From positions 49,701-113,700 of the forward strand of contig JABBOG010000006.1 of NCBI GenBank assembly GCA_019351975.1: DNA of 64,000 nt. The letters run 5' to 3'. The position numbers were made by a program, and so were the translations under genes. The DNA is from Acidobacteriota bacterium. Its GTDB lineage: Bacteria; Acidobacteriota; Terriglobia; Terriglobales; Acidobacteriaceae. This document shows, piece by piece, positions 26,835 through 38,870 of the stretch. The notes under the pieces were generated by a model. The model did no database searches. It had not been told where the DNA came from and saw only the letters and a list, made by a program, of their open reading frames with translations. Position 1 is the first letter of the stretch; each line of letters opens with the position of its first letter.

Positions 26835-28841
26835 CTATTGATGTCCGAAGAGATCGTTTTCGGTACGCAACTTCGGAAACCACGTTAACTGAAATGCCAT
26901 TGTTGTATCGAAGTTCGCGTCATTGTTTGGGTTATCGATGTAGATGGGTGCCTTCCAACGTTCAACTTGTATCCATGCGTCTAGTTGGACGTCTCTGCCC
27001 AGCCGCTTCAGGACATCGAACTTGTACTGGTTTTGAGAGGTTCCACCGGGAATGAAATCGGCTGGAGTGCGCTTTTTCATGTACTCCATCTGGATCCATT
27101 GATCAGCCGAGAGATGATACGTGAGCCATGCCTGTCCTCCCATGGCCTCCCGTCCAATCCAATCTCCCATGATGAAACCCTTATTGGTGTAACCCTGGCG
27201 TTGAACGACTTCCCAATATTCACCTGAACCATTTTCGCAAATGGTCGTTGAGCAGTCTGTGCTCACACCTTCGACTCGGAAATCGAGTTTGGGGATGCGG
27301 GGGACTTGGGAGAGATAAATGCCCGGACGGTAACCGGCACGCCTCGGAGCACTGACAGGAGAGACGTCGTCGTGAGAGATGGAATCCGTGTACAGCGTAA
27401 TATGATGGCTGACAAAAGGCAGACGCCAGGAAAAGTTGAAGGCACTGAAGCGTGCGCCGGGATCTTTAACGGAATATTTTTCCGGCCCCGTTGTGTCACT
27501 GATGGAAAAGAAACTGCGCAGAAATGTGCCGATCGTGATTGGCTCGTCGCACGGGGTTACGACGCCGTTCGGTTGCAGGCACCCGTGTCCGTGGCCGCCC
27601 CAGATAACGGAGCGCTCGAAGCCAAACTGAAAATTTGAAGTAGGAGCGAAGCTGAACATTTCAGAGTGAACCCACGGTTCGTTAGGATAGGCGTGGCCTT
27701 TTAGCGATCCAACGAAGAAGTCATAGCGAAGTGGGCCGAGCAGATCGGACAACAGTGGAACGTGTAACGGCTCGACGCGGTTGATCCTGAAGGAGTAGAT
27801 ATTTTCCGCGTTATTGCTCCAAGCCATTGCGCTGCCTAAGCCGGGGCCTTCCCACGCATCTGATTTTCCACCCGAGATCTCGTTGCCAAGCAGATAGAAA
27901 GAGAGATTCGCCTCCATGAGGCGGAATGGATTCTGAGCCGCGATGGGGCCAGCGGGTATGGTCGATTGATTTGGCCCTTGATAGTTTATCTCGTCGATTT
28001 CAGACAGAGTCTCGGCGAGCCCATTAGGTGCCAGAGGGTTGCCTGTTCCAACAGTAGAGTAGCCAAACGATGAAGGGGAGTGCTGGTACTCGCCGCGCAG
28101 GTAGAGTGAAAACCGGCCGTACTCGTTGACCGTTGCGAAACCGGTGATATTGTTGAATCCTTGCTCGTAAGGTCTCCCGTAGTCCTCTGCAATAGTTTGA
28201 CCGAGATGAAAGCTATCGCGCAGGGTTTGTCCGGTTATACCCATGGCACGCGTGTACACGGCTTGAGCGCCGTACACAAGGCCTCTGTCAAAGTATGTTG
28301 AAGCGGTCGCTGTCTCTCCACCTTCAGATGATAAGTAGGCGTCCAGCTTAGCAAGGATGTCGACAGCCTCGGTATTGTTGCTGGCTATAATCGCTGGCGA
28401 CGACTCTTGCAGCATGTGCAGCAAGCTGCGGCGTGTCCACGGTCGCATATTGATGAAGGCGGTGTTCAGGTAGCCCATGGAATAGAGGCGAAGCGCCATT
28501 GGGTAGATGTAACTATCTACCGGAATGTACGTTGATCCAAGATTTTCCTGTCTCTCGGTCTCCGTTTCTGGGGCGTAACCAGGTACTGCTGGACGGCTGC
28601 TGTCGGGAACGGGTGTTGCCGCTGGCACTGCAGTGCGCTGAGGAGTCGTATTGGATGGTGTCGCCGCAGGGACGGATGGAGTGTAGAAGTCTGGAACCTG
28701 CGTCGCTGCGGGGATTGCGGGCTGGGCAGGAGTTGTCGTGGTTTGTGTCTGCGCAAGGCCAGCCTGCATCGAAACTACGAACAGAACTGCGGCAGCGAAA
28801 TGGGCCCGGGCGAATCGCCCATGGGATCTGGGAAAGAGCAT
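26835..28841 (-). CDS. Capsule assembly protein, Wzi family
   Basis: A 668-residue outer-membrane protein. After a signal peptide (cleaved near GLAQ) comes a Pro/Ala/Thr-rich linker of about 65 residues with imperfect repeats of the type PAATxVPD (residues about 40-90), then a long beta-barrel resembling Wzi, the capsule-assembly lectin that holds exported polysaccharide at the surface. Visible barrel-type segments are VDSYIYPMALRLYSMGYL, FSLYLRGEYQHSP, EISGGKSDAWEGPGLGSAM and DVQLDAWIQVERWKAPIY. It is much longer than E. coli Wzi (about 480 residues) but normal for acidobacterial members. It lies convergent to uxs and closes the polysaccharide locus. Confidence 0.85.
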   Translation of the reverse strand: MLFPRSHGRFARAHFAAAVLFVVSMQAGLAQTQTTTTPAQPAIPAATQVPDFYTPSVPAATPSNTTPQRTAVPAATPVPDSSRPAVPGYAPETETERQENLGSTYIPVDSYIYPMALRLYSMGYLNTAFINMRPWTRRSLLHMLQESSPAIIASNNTEAVDILAKLDAYLSSEGGETATASTYFDRGLVYGAQAVYTRAMGITGQTLRDSFHLGQTIAEDYGRPYEQGFNNITGFATVNEYGRFSLYLRGEYQHSPSSFGYSTVGTGNPLAPNGLAETLSEIDEINYQGPNQSTIPAGPIAAQNPFRLMEANLSFYLLGNEISGGKSDAWEGPGLGSAMAWSNNAENIYSFRINRVEPLHVPLLSDLLGPLRYDFFVGSLKGHAYPNEPWVHSEMFSFAPTSNFQFGFERSVIWGGHGHGCLQPNGVVTPCDEPITIGTFLRSFFSISDTTGPEKYSVKDPGARFSAFNFSWRLPFVSHHITLYTDSISHDDVSPVSAPRRAGYRPGIYLSQVPRIPKLDFRVEGVSTDCSTTICENGSGEYWEVVQRQGYTNKGFIMGDWIGREAMGGQAWLTYHLSADQWIQMEYMKKRTPADFIPGGTSQNQYKFDVLKRLGRDVQLDAWIQVERWKAPIYIDNPNNDANFDTTMAFQLTWFPKLRTENDLFGHQ

Positions 28842-28924
28842 GCTACGAGTGTACCGGGAAGTGAACCTCTTTAATCGCTATACATCGAATTTCAGACGCT
28901 ACGATGGCACAAAGAGCGCTGATT

Positions 28925-29752
28925 TCACAAGCGAATATTACGTGCAGCCATGTATTTTTCCATCCGGGCCAAAGGTGAATCCGCTTGCGTAGGCCGCGCT
29001 GTTTGCATTGTCAAAGCCGCCCAAAGAACAGCTGGACCGCCTCCGTGGCGGGCTCGCAGCGTACACTCCTGCATCACACGGTAGACTGCCACAGCATCTT
29101 CGCCGTCAACGGTCAGCACCGGAAGTTTAAGCCGCTTGGCAAGCCGACTCATGGCTGTGAAGTCGAGCAAGTATTGTGAAGGTCTGCCAGGGTGCGCGTG
29201 CACGCCGCCGGTTGCATCACTACAGGCGAGGATGAGGGGAAGACATTCCTGCTGGGCCCATTCGATAGATTCCTTCCAATAGGATTCCGGACTGCCCGCA
29301 CGTACGAAAGCTACAACGAATCGGTCGACATGAGCCGCTTGCATTCCGCGCGCGGCAGCTGTGCAAAGGGGTAATCTGCCTGCAAATCTTGCAGGAGATA
29401 ACAACTTGCCTGTAAGGTTCGGAGTTCTTCCTTCTGGTGCGAGCTTCGTCGCAAGCGTGTCCTTTGGCGGTGCGCTCAGAAGATCGCCTGTGCCCAAGTG
29501 GATGGTCGTTCCAGCGAGAAATGCTTCTCGCGAAGCATGTGGCGAACGCAACTCATGTTCAAGGCGCTTGCAGTGAAGCATAAGAGTGTGCAAGTCACGC
29601 AGCGCATCGTGAGGAAGCAATGGGTTTTCCGGCGACGATCTGCCTTTGCGCAGCGGGCGATCAGATGCCGCTGCCCTACCCGCTTCGGGCTGTCGAGTTA
29701 TATCAGGCTGTCGCAGCGCCTGCACCTTCTGTCGATAAACCAAGCTCGACAA
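28925..29752 (-). CDS. Degenerate E1-alpha-like protein of 2-oxo acid dehydrogenase family
   Basis: A 275-residue protein whose order of segments follows the alpha subunit of E1: a helix LHTLMLHCKRLEHELR, a Rossmann-like stretch FVVAFVRAGSPES (about 145-157), QECLPLILACSD (about 168-179), and the C-terminal LPVLTVDGEDAVAVYRVMQ and RARHGGGPAVLWA. The thiamine-diphosphate/Mg motif GDGxTNxG that normally follows VVAF is replaced by RAGSPES, and the NN further on is also lost, so cofactor binding is unlikely. It is shorter than the usual 330-360 residues. The start is uncertain: the TTG at 29752 overlaps aceE by 50 bases; a TTG at 29620 would avoid this. It follows aceE directly and is probably co-transcribed. 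Confidence 0.6.
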   Translation of the reverse strand: MSSLVYRQKVQALRQPDITRQPEAGRAAASDRPLRKGRSSPENPLLPHDALRDLHTLMLHCKRLEHELRSPHASREAFLAGTTIHLGTGDLLSAPPKDTLATKLAPEGRTPNLTGKLLSPARFAGRLPLCTAAARGMQAAHVDRFVVAFVRAGSPESYWKESIEWAQQECLPLILACSDATGGVHAHPGRPSQYLLDFTAMSRLAKRLKLPVLTVDGEDAVAVYRVMQECTLRARHGGGPAVLWAALTMQTARPTQADSPLARMEKYMAARNIRL

Positions 29753-32387
29753 ACGCCTTTTCGGCGACTTTCGCTTTTACAACACCTTCGCGCGCCAGCT
29801 TCGAGAGTGTTGCTGCAACGATAGATTCCGCGTCAACCTCGAAGTGTCGTCGCAAATGTTCGCGATTGTCTGAACGGCCAAAGCCGTCCGTTCCCAGAGA
29901 TACCAAACGCGAACCGAGCCACGGAGAGAGAGAATCTGGTAGTGATTTCATGTAGTCGGTGGCAGCGATGATCGGTCCGGAAGTAGATCCGACGGCTTCA
30001 ACGATGAATGGTAAGCGCTCTTTTGCCGCCGGATGGAGACGGTTCCAACGCTCGGCGTCAAGGCAGTCGCGGCGTAACTCGTTGTAGCTCGTTATGCTCC
30101 AAACGTCAGCTGAAATATTGTATTTCTCAGCAAGTATCTGCTGCGCGCGGAGAACTTCATTCAGGATAGGGCCGCTGCCGAAGAGCTGAGCCTTTGCTCG
30201 TTCTTTGTCTGCTGCCTTCAGCTTGTAAGCACCCCGCAAGATACCTTCATGAATGCCTTCACCTTCAGGCATCGGAGGCATTGTGTAGTCTTCGTTATAC
30301 ATCGTTATGTAGTAGAAGTGGTCTTCGCCCGCTTCGTACATGCGACGGATTCCGTCCTGCACGATGACTGCAAGTTCATAAACATACGCTGGATCGTAGG
30401 TGATGCATGTTGGTATAGTGCCGGAAAGCACAGGGGAGTGGCCATCCTGATGTTGCAGGCCTTCGCCTAGCATTGTTGTACGGCCGGCAGTGCCACCCAT
30501 GAGGAAACCTTTGCCTCGGGAATCCGCGAAAGCCCAGGCCATGTCTCCGATGCGCTGAAATCCGAACATGGAGTAGTACATGTAGAACGGCACCATGGGG
30601 ATGCGATAATTTGAATAGGCCGTTCCAGCAGCGGTGAAGCTGGCCATGGAACCTGCTTCAGTGATGCCTTCTTCGAGGATCTGACCACTTTTTTCCTCGC
30701 GGTAACTGAGGAGCATGTCGGAGTCGTGTGGCGTGTATTTCTGGCCTTCTGGGGCGTAGATGCCGACCTGCTTAATTGCGGACTCAAGGCCAAAGGTGCG
30801 GCCCTCGTCGGGCACGATAGGCACGATGAGTTTTCCGATGCGAGGATCTTTCATTAGGCCGCGCAGCATGGCTACGAATCCCATTGTGGTCGAGACGGCG
30901 CGACCTCTAGAGCCTGCCAGCCACTCGTTGAAGAAATCCAAGGTAGGGGCAGTGAAATCTGACTTCGGAACCTGACGCATCGGTAGGTAGCCGCCGAGCT
31001 GATGCCGCCGTGCCTGCATGTATTGGATTGCTGGATCGTTAGGCTCTGGGCGATAGAAGGCTGCTTCCTTGGCGGCGCCTTCAGGCAAAGGAATATCGAA
31101 GGTGCTGACGAACTCGGCCATGGACTCTTCGCTAAGCTTCTTTTCTGAGTGAGTCGCGTTGCGGGCTTGTGCAGATCCGAGGCCGTACCCCTTTACGGTC
31201 TTAGCGAGTATGACCGTGGGGCCGCCTTTGTGCTCCAGCGCGCGCTTGTAAGCGTTGTATATCTTTGCAGGATCATGACCTCCACGATGCAGCCGGATCA
31301 ACTCATCATCCGACTTGTCTTTAACGAGGTCGAGCAATTCGGGGTATTTGCCGAAGAAGTGTTCGCGGAGATAAGCACCGCCTTTGGCCTTGTAGGCCTG
31401 AAAGTCCCCGTCCACGCACTCTTCCATCCGTTTCAGGAGCAAGCCTTGATGATCGCGCGCAAAGAGTTCGTCCCAGTCAGAACCCCAGATCACTTTGATA
31501 ACGTTCCATCCAGCGCCATGGAACATGGCTTCCAGCTCATCAATAATCCGTTTGTTCCCGCGCACGGGTCCATCAAGACGCTGCAAGTTGCAGTTCACAA
31601 CAAAGATAAGGTTGTCGAGATGCTCACGTGCGCCGATTGAGATCGCACCGAGTGTGTCTACCTCGTCTGTTTCACCGTCCCCGACAAACGCCCAAATTTT
31701 CCGGTCGCTCTTTTCAATGAGTTCGCGATTTTCCAGATATTTCATGAACCGTGCCTGATAGATGGCATTCAATGGGCCGATGCCCATCGAGACAGTCGGA
31801 AACTGCCAAAAATCCTTCATCAACCAGGGATGCGGATAGCTGGATAGGCCTGGTTCATCGCGCAGTTCATGGCGGAAGTTCTTAAGACGGGATTCTTCGA
31901 AGCGGCCTTCAAGAAAGGCGCGGGAGTAGACGCCGGGTGAGGCATGGCCTTGAAAATAAATGAAGTCGCCGGGTTGATCGCCTTTAGCACTGGGATAGTT
32001 GGCGCGGAAGAAGTGATTGAAACCAACTTCAAGAAGCGTCGCCAGCGAGGAGTAGGTAGAGATGTGACCACCGATTCCGGCGTCTTTCTTGTTCTGCCGG
32101 TGCACCATTGCCATTGCATTCCAGCGAATGAGAGCCTCCACACGACGCTCTAAATTGCGGTCGCCGGGGTAGGGAACTTCGTCGTGCTTCGGAATTGTAT
32201 TGTGATATGGCGTGGTGATGTCGCCCGATGCGGTGACGCCTGCTTCTCTCGCGCGCGTTCGCAGCGCGGACAGCAAGGCCGCTCCCTGCTCCCAATCGTG
32301 CGCCACAACCTGGTCAAACGCTTCGATCCACTCTGCGACCTCGGCCGTCATGTCCTTCGTAATCGCGTCGTCTACCTGCATTGCCAT
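29703..32387 (-). CDS. aceE: Pyruvate dehydrogenase E1 component, homodimeric type
   Basis: An 894-residue thiamine-diphosphate enzyme that decarboxylates pyruvate and passes the acetyl group to the lipoyl arm of E2. Seen are the HISTYSSLATLLEVGFNHFF region, the thiamine-diphosphate motif AFVGDGETDEVDTLGA (about residue 238) with downstream NCNLQRLDGPV, the KTVKGYG segment, and the C-terminal transketolase-like domain (ATDYMKSLPDSLSPWLG, TDGFGRSD). GGAGGG lies 8 bases before the ATG at 32387, preferred over an in-frame GTG at 32408. E2 and E3 genes are not in this window. The degenerate E1-alpha-like gene follows downstream, overlapping if its first start is used. Confidence 0.96.
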   Translation of the reverse strand: MAMQVDDAITKDMTAEVAEWIEAFDQVVAHDWEQGAALLSALRTRAREAGVTASGDITTPYHNTIPKHDEVPYPGDRNLERRVEALIRWNAMAMVHRQNKKDAGIGGHISTYSSLATLLEVGFNHFFRANYPSAKGDQPGDFIYFQGHASPGVYSRAFLEGRFEESRLKNFRHELRDEPGLSSYPHPWLMKDFWQFPTVSMGIGPLNAIYQARFMKYLENRELIEKSDRKIWAFVGDGETDEVDTLGAISIGAREHLDNLIFVVNCNLQRLDGPVRGNKRIIDELEAMFHGAGWNVIKVIWGSDWDELFARDHQGLLLKRMEECVDGDFQAYKAKGGAYLREHFFGKYPELLDLVKDKSDDELIRLHRGGHDPAKIYNAYKRALEHKGGPTVILAKTVKGYGLGSAQARNATHSEKKLSEESMAEFVSTFDIPLPEGAAKEAAFYRPEPNDPAIQYMQARRHQLGGYLPMRQVPKSDFTAPTLDFFNEWLAGSRGRAVSTTMGFVAMLRGLMKDPRIGKLIVPIVPDEGRTFGLESAIKQVGIYAPEGQKYTPHDSDMLLSYREEKSGQILEEGITEAGSMASFTAAGTAYSNYRIPMVPFYMYYSMFGFQRIGDMAWAFADSRGKGFLMGGTAGRTTMLGEGLQHQDGHSPVLSGTIPTCITYDPAYVYELAVIVQDGIRRMYEAGEDHFYYITMYNEDYTMPPMPEGEGIHEGILRGAYKLKAADKERAKAQLFGSGPILNEVLRAQQILAEKYNISADVWSITSYNELRRDCLDAERWNRLHPAAKERLPFIVEAVGSTSGPIIAATDYMKSLPDSLSPWLGSRLVSLGTDGFGRSDNREHLRRHFEVDAESIVAATLSKLAREGVVKAKVAEKAFVELGLSTEGAGAATA

Positions 32388-32482
32388 CTGCCAAACCCTC
32401 CGGGCCACCCCTATGCATCAGGCATAGCCGCATCTATCTACGATAATCTGCTAGAGCACAATCTGCACAGGGGGACCTTTGC

Positions 32483-35322
<2,840 letters not shown>

Positions 35323-35339
35323 CTGACTCTTATAATCAG

Positions 35340-35369
35340 AAGCGAGTGAAGCTTCGGTTTCACTCGCTT
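35340..35369. terminator. Bidirectional terminator between thiC and tonB-like gene
   Basis: A perfect 11-bp stem (AAGCGAGTGAA / TTCACTCGCTT) with an 8-base loop GCTTCGGT is followed by TACTTT on the plus strand; it sits 17 bases after the thiC stop and 18 before the end of the convergent gene. Confidence 0.8.
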
Positions 35370-35386
35370 TACTTTGGCGGGCGCAG

Positions 35387-36040
35387 TTATCCGCGCTCGT
35401 AGTGAAATAGAAGCTCTTGCTCGCTTTCGACGGGGCTTCCGTTGCGAGTTGCTGGCTGGAATGTCCATCGCTGGACGGCTGCAAGCACAGTCTCATCGAC
35501 GCCATGACCGAGCCCGTGCGTCATGGTTGACTTTGCTACCTTACCTGTTTTGTCGATCACCACGTCAATAATGACGTCGCCGCGTGTTCCTGCGGGAAGT
35601 CGTGAAAGATCGGGTTGTGGCGATGGGTGAATGACAACGAGCGCGATTGTCGTGTTGCCCTCGCCGAGAGAATCTGTTCCCGCAGTTCCGTCCTTACTCG
35701 TTGTCGATGTTGTAGCCGAATCTAATGCTGCCGGTGCTGCTGGCGCGGGGATGGCTGCTGATGCGGGGATATGTAGTGGCCTTGGCTTCTTTCGTCTCGG
35801 TGAATTCCGTTGGGTGGACGTTGCGGCGCTGCCCGGTATGTAGCTGAGTTGTAAGACGTGCCCGTTGCGGTCTCCCGGGATCTCAATTGGCGCAAGTTCG
35901 GGAGATCGCGCATCGAGTAGGACAGCGAGAATGCTAAGGTGAAGCACGATGGAAGCTGCGAGCCAGGGACGCTGCGAACGAGGTTTGTTTGAAGGCAGGC
36001 CACCCTGTCGCTGCGTCGTATTGTCTTGGGTGTTCAGCAA
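35387..36040 (-). CDS. TonB family energy-transducing protein
   Basis: A 217-residue TonB-type protein. A single membrane helix (WLAASIVLHLSILAVLL, about residues 26-43) anchors it in the inner membrane; a Pro/Ala/Ser/Thr-rich periplasmic linker (about 70-135) follows; the C-terminal TonB domain is seen as GDVIIDVVIDKTGKVAKSTM and VLAAVQRWTFQPATRNGSPV. It should carry proton-motive energy to outer-membrane receptors such as the one at 5721-8165, but ExbB/ExbD are not nearby. The gene stands alone between thiC (convergent) and the M28 peptidase gene. Confidence 0.88.
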   Translation of the reverse strand: MLNTQDNTTQRQGGLPSNKPRSQRPWLAASIVLHLSILAVLLDARSPELAPIEIPGDRNGHVLQLSYIPGSAATSTQRNSPRRKKPRPLHIPASAAIPAPAAPAALDSATTSTTSKDGTAGTDSLGEGNTTIALVVIHPSPQPDLSRLPAGTRGDVIIDVVIDKTGKVAKSTMTHGLGHGVDETVLAAVQRWTFQPATRNGSPVESEQELLFHYERG

Positions 36041-36116
36041 CTAGCTTCCTCACGATATGCGCATTTGGCGAAACTGCACGTTGCACATGAGACGCATGTG
36101 CAACGGATTCGTCAGC

Positions 36117-38282
36117 CTACTGCGCTGCATTTTCCAGAATGGCGGAGGAGCGGTTCAACGCAGCCGCCAACGCGAACAGCTGTTCCTGAGTCCTCTTCGT
36201 GTCTTTGGCGTCGATACCTTCGTTGACACCCGGAATGACGACGGCAGCATATCCAGTGTACTCACCTGGATCGTAGATGGTGTGTTTGAACCACGGACGA
36301 TGCGGGAGACCGGCGTCATTCAGAAGAGCTGATTCCGCATTGCGCAGAGCGGCGTTCAGCTTTACCTTGTTGACTCCTTCGTCCGTGCCGGACTGCAGCT
36401 TGTAGATACCTTCACCAGCTGCTTCAAAGCGCTTTGCGGCCGCAGTCGCAGTGCTGAAGTCTACTTGCATCTTCGCTTCTTCAGCGCGCTTGTGCGCATC
36501 GGCAACATAGCCAATGACGTCCTGACCGTAAAGTCGATAGTCATAGGGAAGGATTTCTGCGTCGGCCATATGCAGGATTTCAAGGCCAAAGACGCGAGCC
36601 TGCTGCTGCTCGTAGACGAAGGTAGGATCGGCAAACTTGATAAACCAATTGTAGTTGTCGAAGACGGAGTGGTAAACGCCGTAAGGCCCCTCTGAACCGA
36701 TGTCTGTGGAGGGCACTCCGAGATGCTGGATGAAGGGTGTGAAGTCTGACCCAGAGCCTAGATCGCCAACCGTGACACCTTCTTCGGTGTGTGACGTCGT
36801 CGCATGGAGTGCTGCACCGACGCGTTCTGATGGTTTCTCCTGCGCGATCTGCCACTGCTCGTAGACGGTGCCGCCCTTCGGGCTTTGCACCTCGCGGGTT
36901 ACATCGCGCACAAACTCTTTGAGTGAGGGCACAGCTGACGCGTTGAACTCAGGGCCGGCTACGCCTACGTCAGTATTGAAGTAAGCAACAGCGTGCGAGA
37001 GTTCCTTGGCGTGCATCTCCACCCACTCCGTCGAACCCATGAGGCCCTCTTCTTCGGCATCCCAGCTTGCGATGACGATGCGGCGTTTCGGCTTCCAGCC
37101 CTGCTTGATCAGTTCGCCGAGGCCGCGCACGCTCTCCAGCATCGCAGCCGTACCACTGTTAGGATCGACGGCCCCGAAGACCCATGCATCGCGGTGGTTT
37201 CCAGCGACAACCCAGTCATCTTTCTGCTCTGGGTCGGTTCCTTCAATTGTCGCAACGACGTCCCAGATAGTGCGAAGCTTGTAATCCTGCACGAGGTTCA
37301 TGTGAACCTTTACCGCGCCTGTGCCTCCAAGATGGTACGTAAAGGGGAGACCACCTTGCCAAGCGCGCGGCGTGGCTGGACCATCCATTGCCTGAAGAAT
37401 CGGTGACGCGTCGAAGTATGAGAGTGGGTTGGAGGGGATCGACGGCTGGTTCATCTTCGTCGGATCAGTGGTTCGCTGCGAATCAGGAAGGTCTGGCGTA
37501 GCAGCTATGCCTGGCGTTTCCGGGTCACCAGCATAGATGGGCAGGAATTGAACGCTGCCACGCTGGACACCTGTATCCGGACGCATGGGGCCGCGTGGAT
37601 ACATGTCGCCGCGATCGTAGCCGTCGTCGGCAGGGTCGGAATAGATGAGTACGCCTGCAGCGCCGTACTGCTGCGCAATGTAGACCTTCACGCCGCGGAA
37701 GTTGTGCCCGTACCGCACCAGTACGATCTTTCCTTTTACGTTGATCCCAAGTGACGCAAGCGTTTTGAAGTCTTCCAATGTGCCATAGTTGGCATACACC
37801 ACGTCTGCGGTGACGTCTCCTGAAGGAGACGAGCCATTGAAGGCTGGCAGAATATCCGGCTGATCCTGGTAGGGGTCGCCTCCATACGCCGACCCGACAT
37901 GTTCAGGTGTTGGTCCAGACATCAGTTTCTTGCCGCTCGCGTCAAAAGCTTCGATCTGGATCTTGACTGGTTTGTTCATCCATACGCGAAACTCCTGAAT
38001 GTCTGTCTGAAGGCCCGCGGCCTTGAACTTTTCTGCAACATACAGTGCAGTTTTGTAATCTTCTGGCGAGCTCGCCCAGTGCGGTTTCGCCGTCAGAGCC
38101 TTCAGTTCCTCACCGGCCAATTTGGCATCGGGAACAGCCAAAAAAGCTTTATCCAGCGCAGCCTGCTTCGAAAAATCGCTGAAACCGAAGACCTTCTGCA
38201 CAGGAGCTTGCGCTCGGACGTAAGTGTGAGCTGCAAAGGGAAGGGTAGCGAACAGTACGGACAGGGCTGTCGATCGACGCAT
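36117..38282 (-). CDS. M28 family metallopeptidase, glutamate carboxypeptidase II-like
   Basis: A 721-residue exported peptidase with the architecture of glutamate carboxypeptidase II/PSMA: signal peptide (cleaved near VRAQA), a PA domain inserted early (IVLVRYGHNFRGVKVYIAQQYGAAGVLIYSDP), the M28 zinc-peptidase core, and a C-terminal transferrin-receptor-like dimerisation domain. Zinc ligands are visible as His/Asp in GNHRDAWVFGAVDPNSG, Glu in WDAEEEGLMGSTEW, Asp in FNTDVGV and His in YHSVFDNYNW. It removes C-terminal or N-terminal residues from peptides in the periplasm or outside; the exact substrate is unknown. AAGGAG stands before the ATG at 38282, which also begins a signal sequence. Confidence 0.93.
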   Translation of the reverse strand: MRRSTALSVLFATLPFAAHTYVRAQAPVQKVFGFSDFSKQAALDKAFLAVPDAKLAGEELKALTAKPHWASSPEDYKTALYVAEKFKAAGLQTDIQEFRVWMNKPVKIQIEAFDASGKKLMSGPTPEHVGSAYGGDPYQDQPDILPAFNGSSPSGDVTADVVYANYGTLEDFKTLASLGINVKGKIVLVRYGHNFRGVKVYIAQQYGAAGVLIYSDPADDGYDRGDMYPRGPMRPDTGVQRGSVQFLPIYAGDPETPGIAATPDLPDSQRTTDPTKMNQPSIPSNPLSYFDASPILQAMDGPATPRAWQGGLPFTYHLGGTGAVKVHMNLVQDYKLRTIWDVVATIEGTDPEQKDDWVVAGNHRDAWVFGAVDPNSGTAAMLESVRGLGELIKQGWKPKRRIVIASWDAEEEGLMGSTEWVEMHAKELSHAVAYFNTDVGVAGPEFNASAVPSLKEFVRDVTREVQSPKGGTVYEQWQIAQEKPSERVGAALHATTSHTEEGVTVGDLGSGSDFTPFIQHLGVPSTDIGSEGPYGVYHSVFDNYNWFIKFADPTFVYEQQQARVFGLEILHMADAEILPYDYRLYGQDVIGYVADAHKRAEEAKMQVDFSTATAAAKRFEAAGEGIYKLQSGTDEGVNKVKLNAALRNAESALLNDAGLPHRPWFKHTIYDPGEYTGYAAVVIPGVNEGIDAKDTKRTQEQLFALAAALNRSSAILENAAQ

Positions 38283-38361
38283 GAGATTAACTCCTTGGGA
38301 ATTGTTAGGAGTGTACCGGAGCAAGAGCATTATCGCCATGCACGAACGAATTGTCGGCTTG

Positions 38362-38760
38362 TTAGACCGGCTGCGTGCAGAACTTGCAACGTGTGGCGGC
38401 CACGGGTATGTCGCCCAGACACTGGGGGCAGGCTTTGGTGGGAGGAGGTGCAGCGACCGGCGGATTGAACCGTTTCAGCAGGTGCTGCGTGGGAACGACC
38501 AGAAAGAAGTAAACAACCGCTGCGATCAGAAGAAAGTTGATGATCGCTGTGATGAAGGTTCCATACTTGATGTCGCCGCCGTGGAGGTGCAGAACGAGGT
38601 CGTCGAAGTTCGGTTTGCCAATCACTGCTCCCAGCAGCGGGTTGATGATATTAGCGGTGAGCGCCGTAACGATGGCAGTGAATGCTGCGCCGATGATTAC
38701 AGCTACAGCCAGGTCCATCACATTTCCGCGCAAAATGAAGTTGCGAAATCCGGTAAGCAT
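38362..38760 (-). CDS. mscL: Large-conductance mechanosensitive channel with C-terminal zinc ribbon
   Basis: A 132-residue MscL, the pentameric inner-membrane channel that opens under membrane tension to release solutes in osmotic shock. The N-terminal FRNFILRGNVMDLAVAVIIG and TM1, a periplasmic loop with GGDIKYGTFI, and TM2 (AIINFLLIAAVVYFFLVVP) are all present. The C-terminus, normally a short helical bundle, instead ends in a rubredoxin-like zinc ribbon, CPQC-x11-CKFC type (residues about 110-130). AGGAG precedes the ATG at 38760. It stands alone, divergent from the moaDE fusion gene. Confidence 0.93.
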   Translation of the reverse strand: MLTGFRNFILRGNVMDLAVAVIIGAAFTAIVTALTANIINPLLGAVIGKPNFDDLVLHLHGGDIKYGTFITAIINFLLIAAVVYFFLVVPTQHLLKRFNPPVAAPPPTKACPQCLGDIPVAATRCKFCTQPV

Positions 38761-38870
38761 AGAACTCCTGATTCGACTGATGCGATTTACCCGCTGAGTA
38801 TAACGCAACTCGCCAGCAAACGATGAGAGATATTAGCGTGTTTTCATCGTCAATCACGTATTCTTATCAA

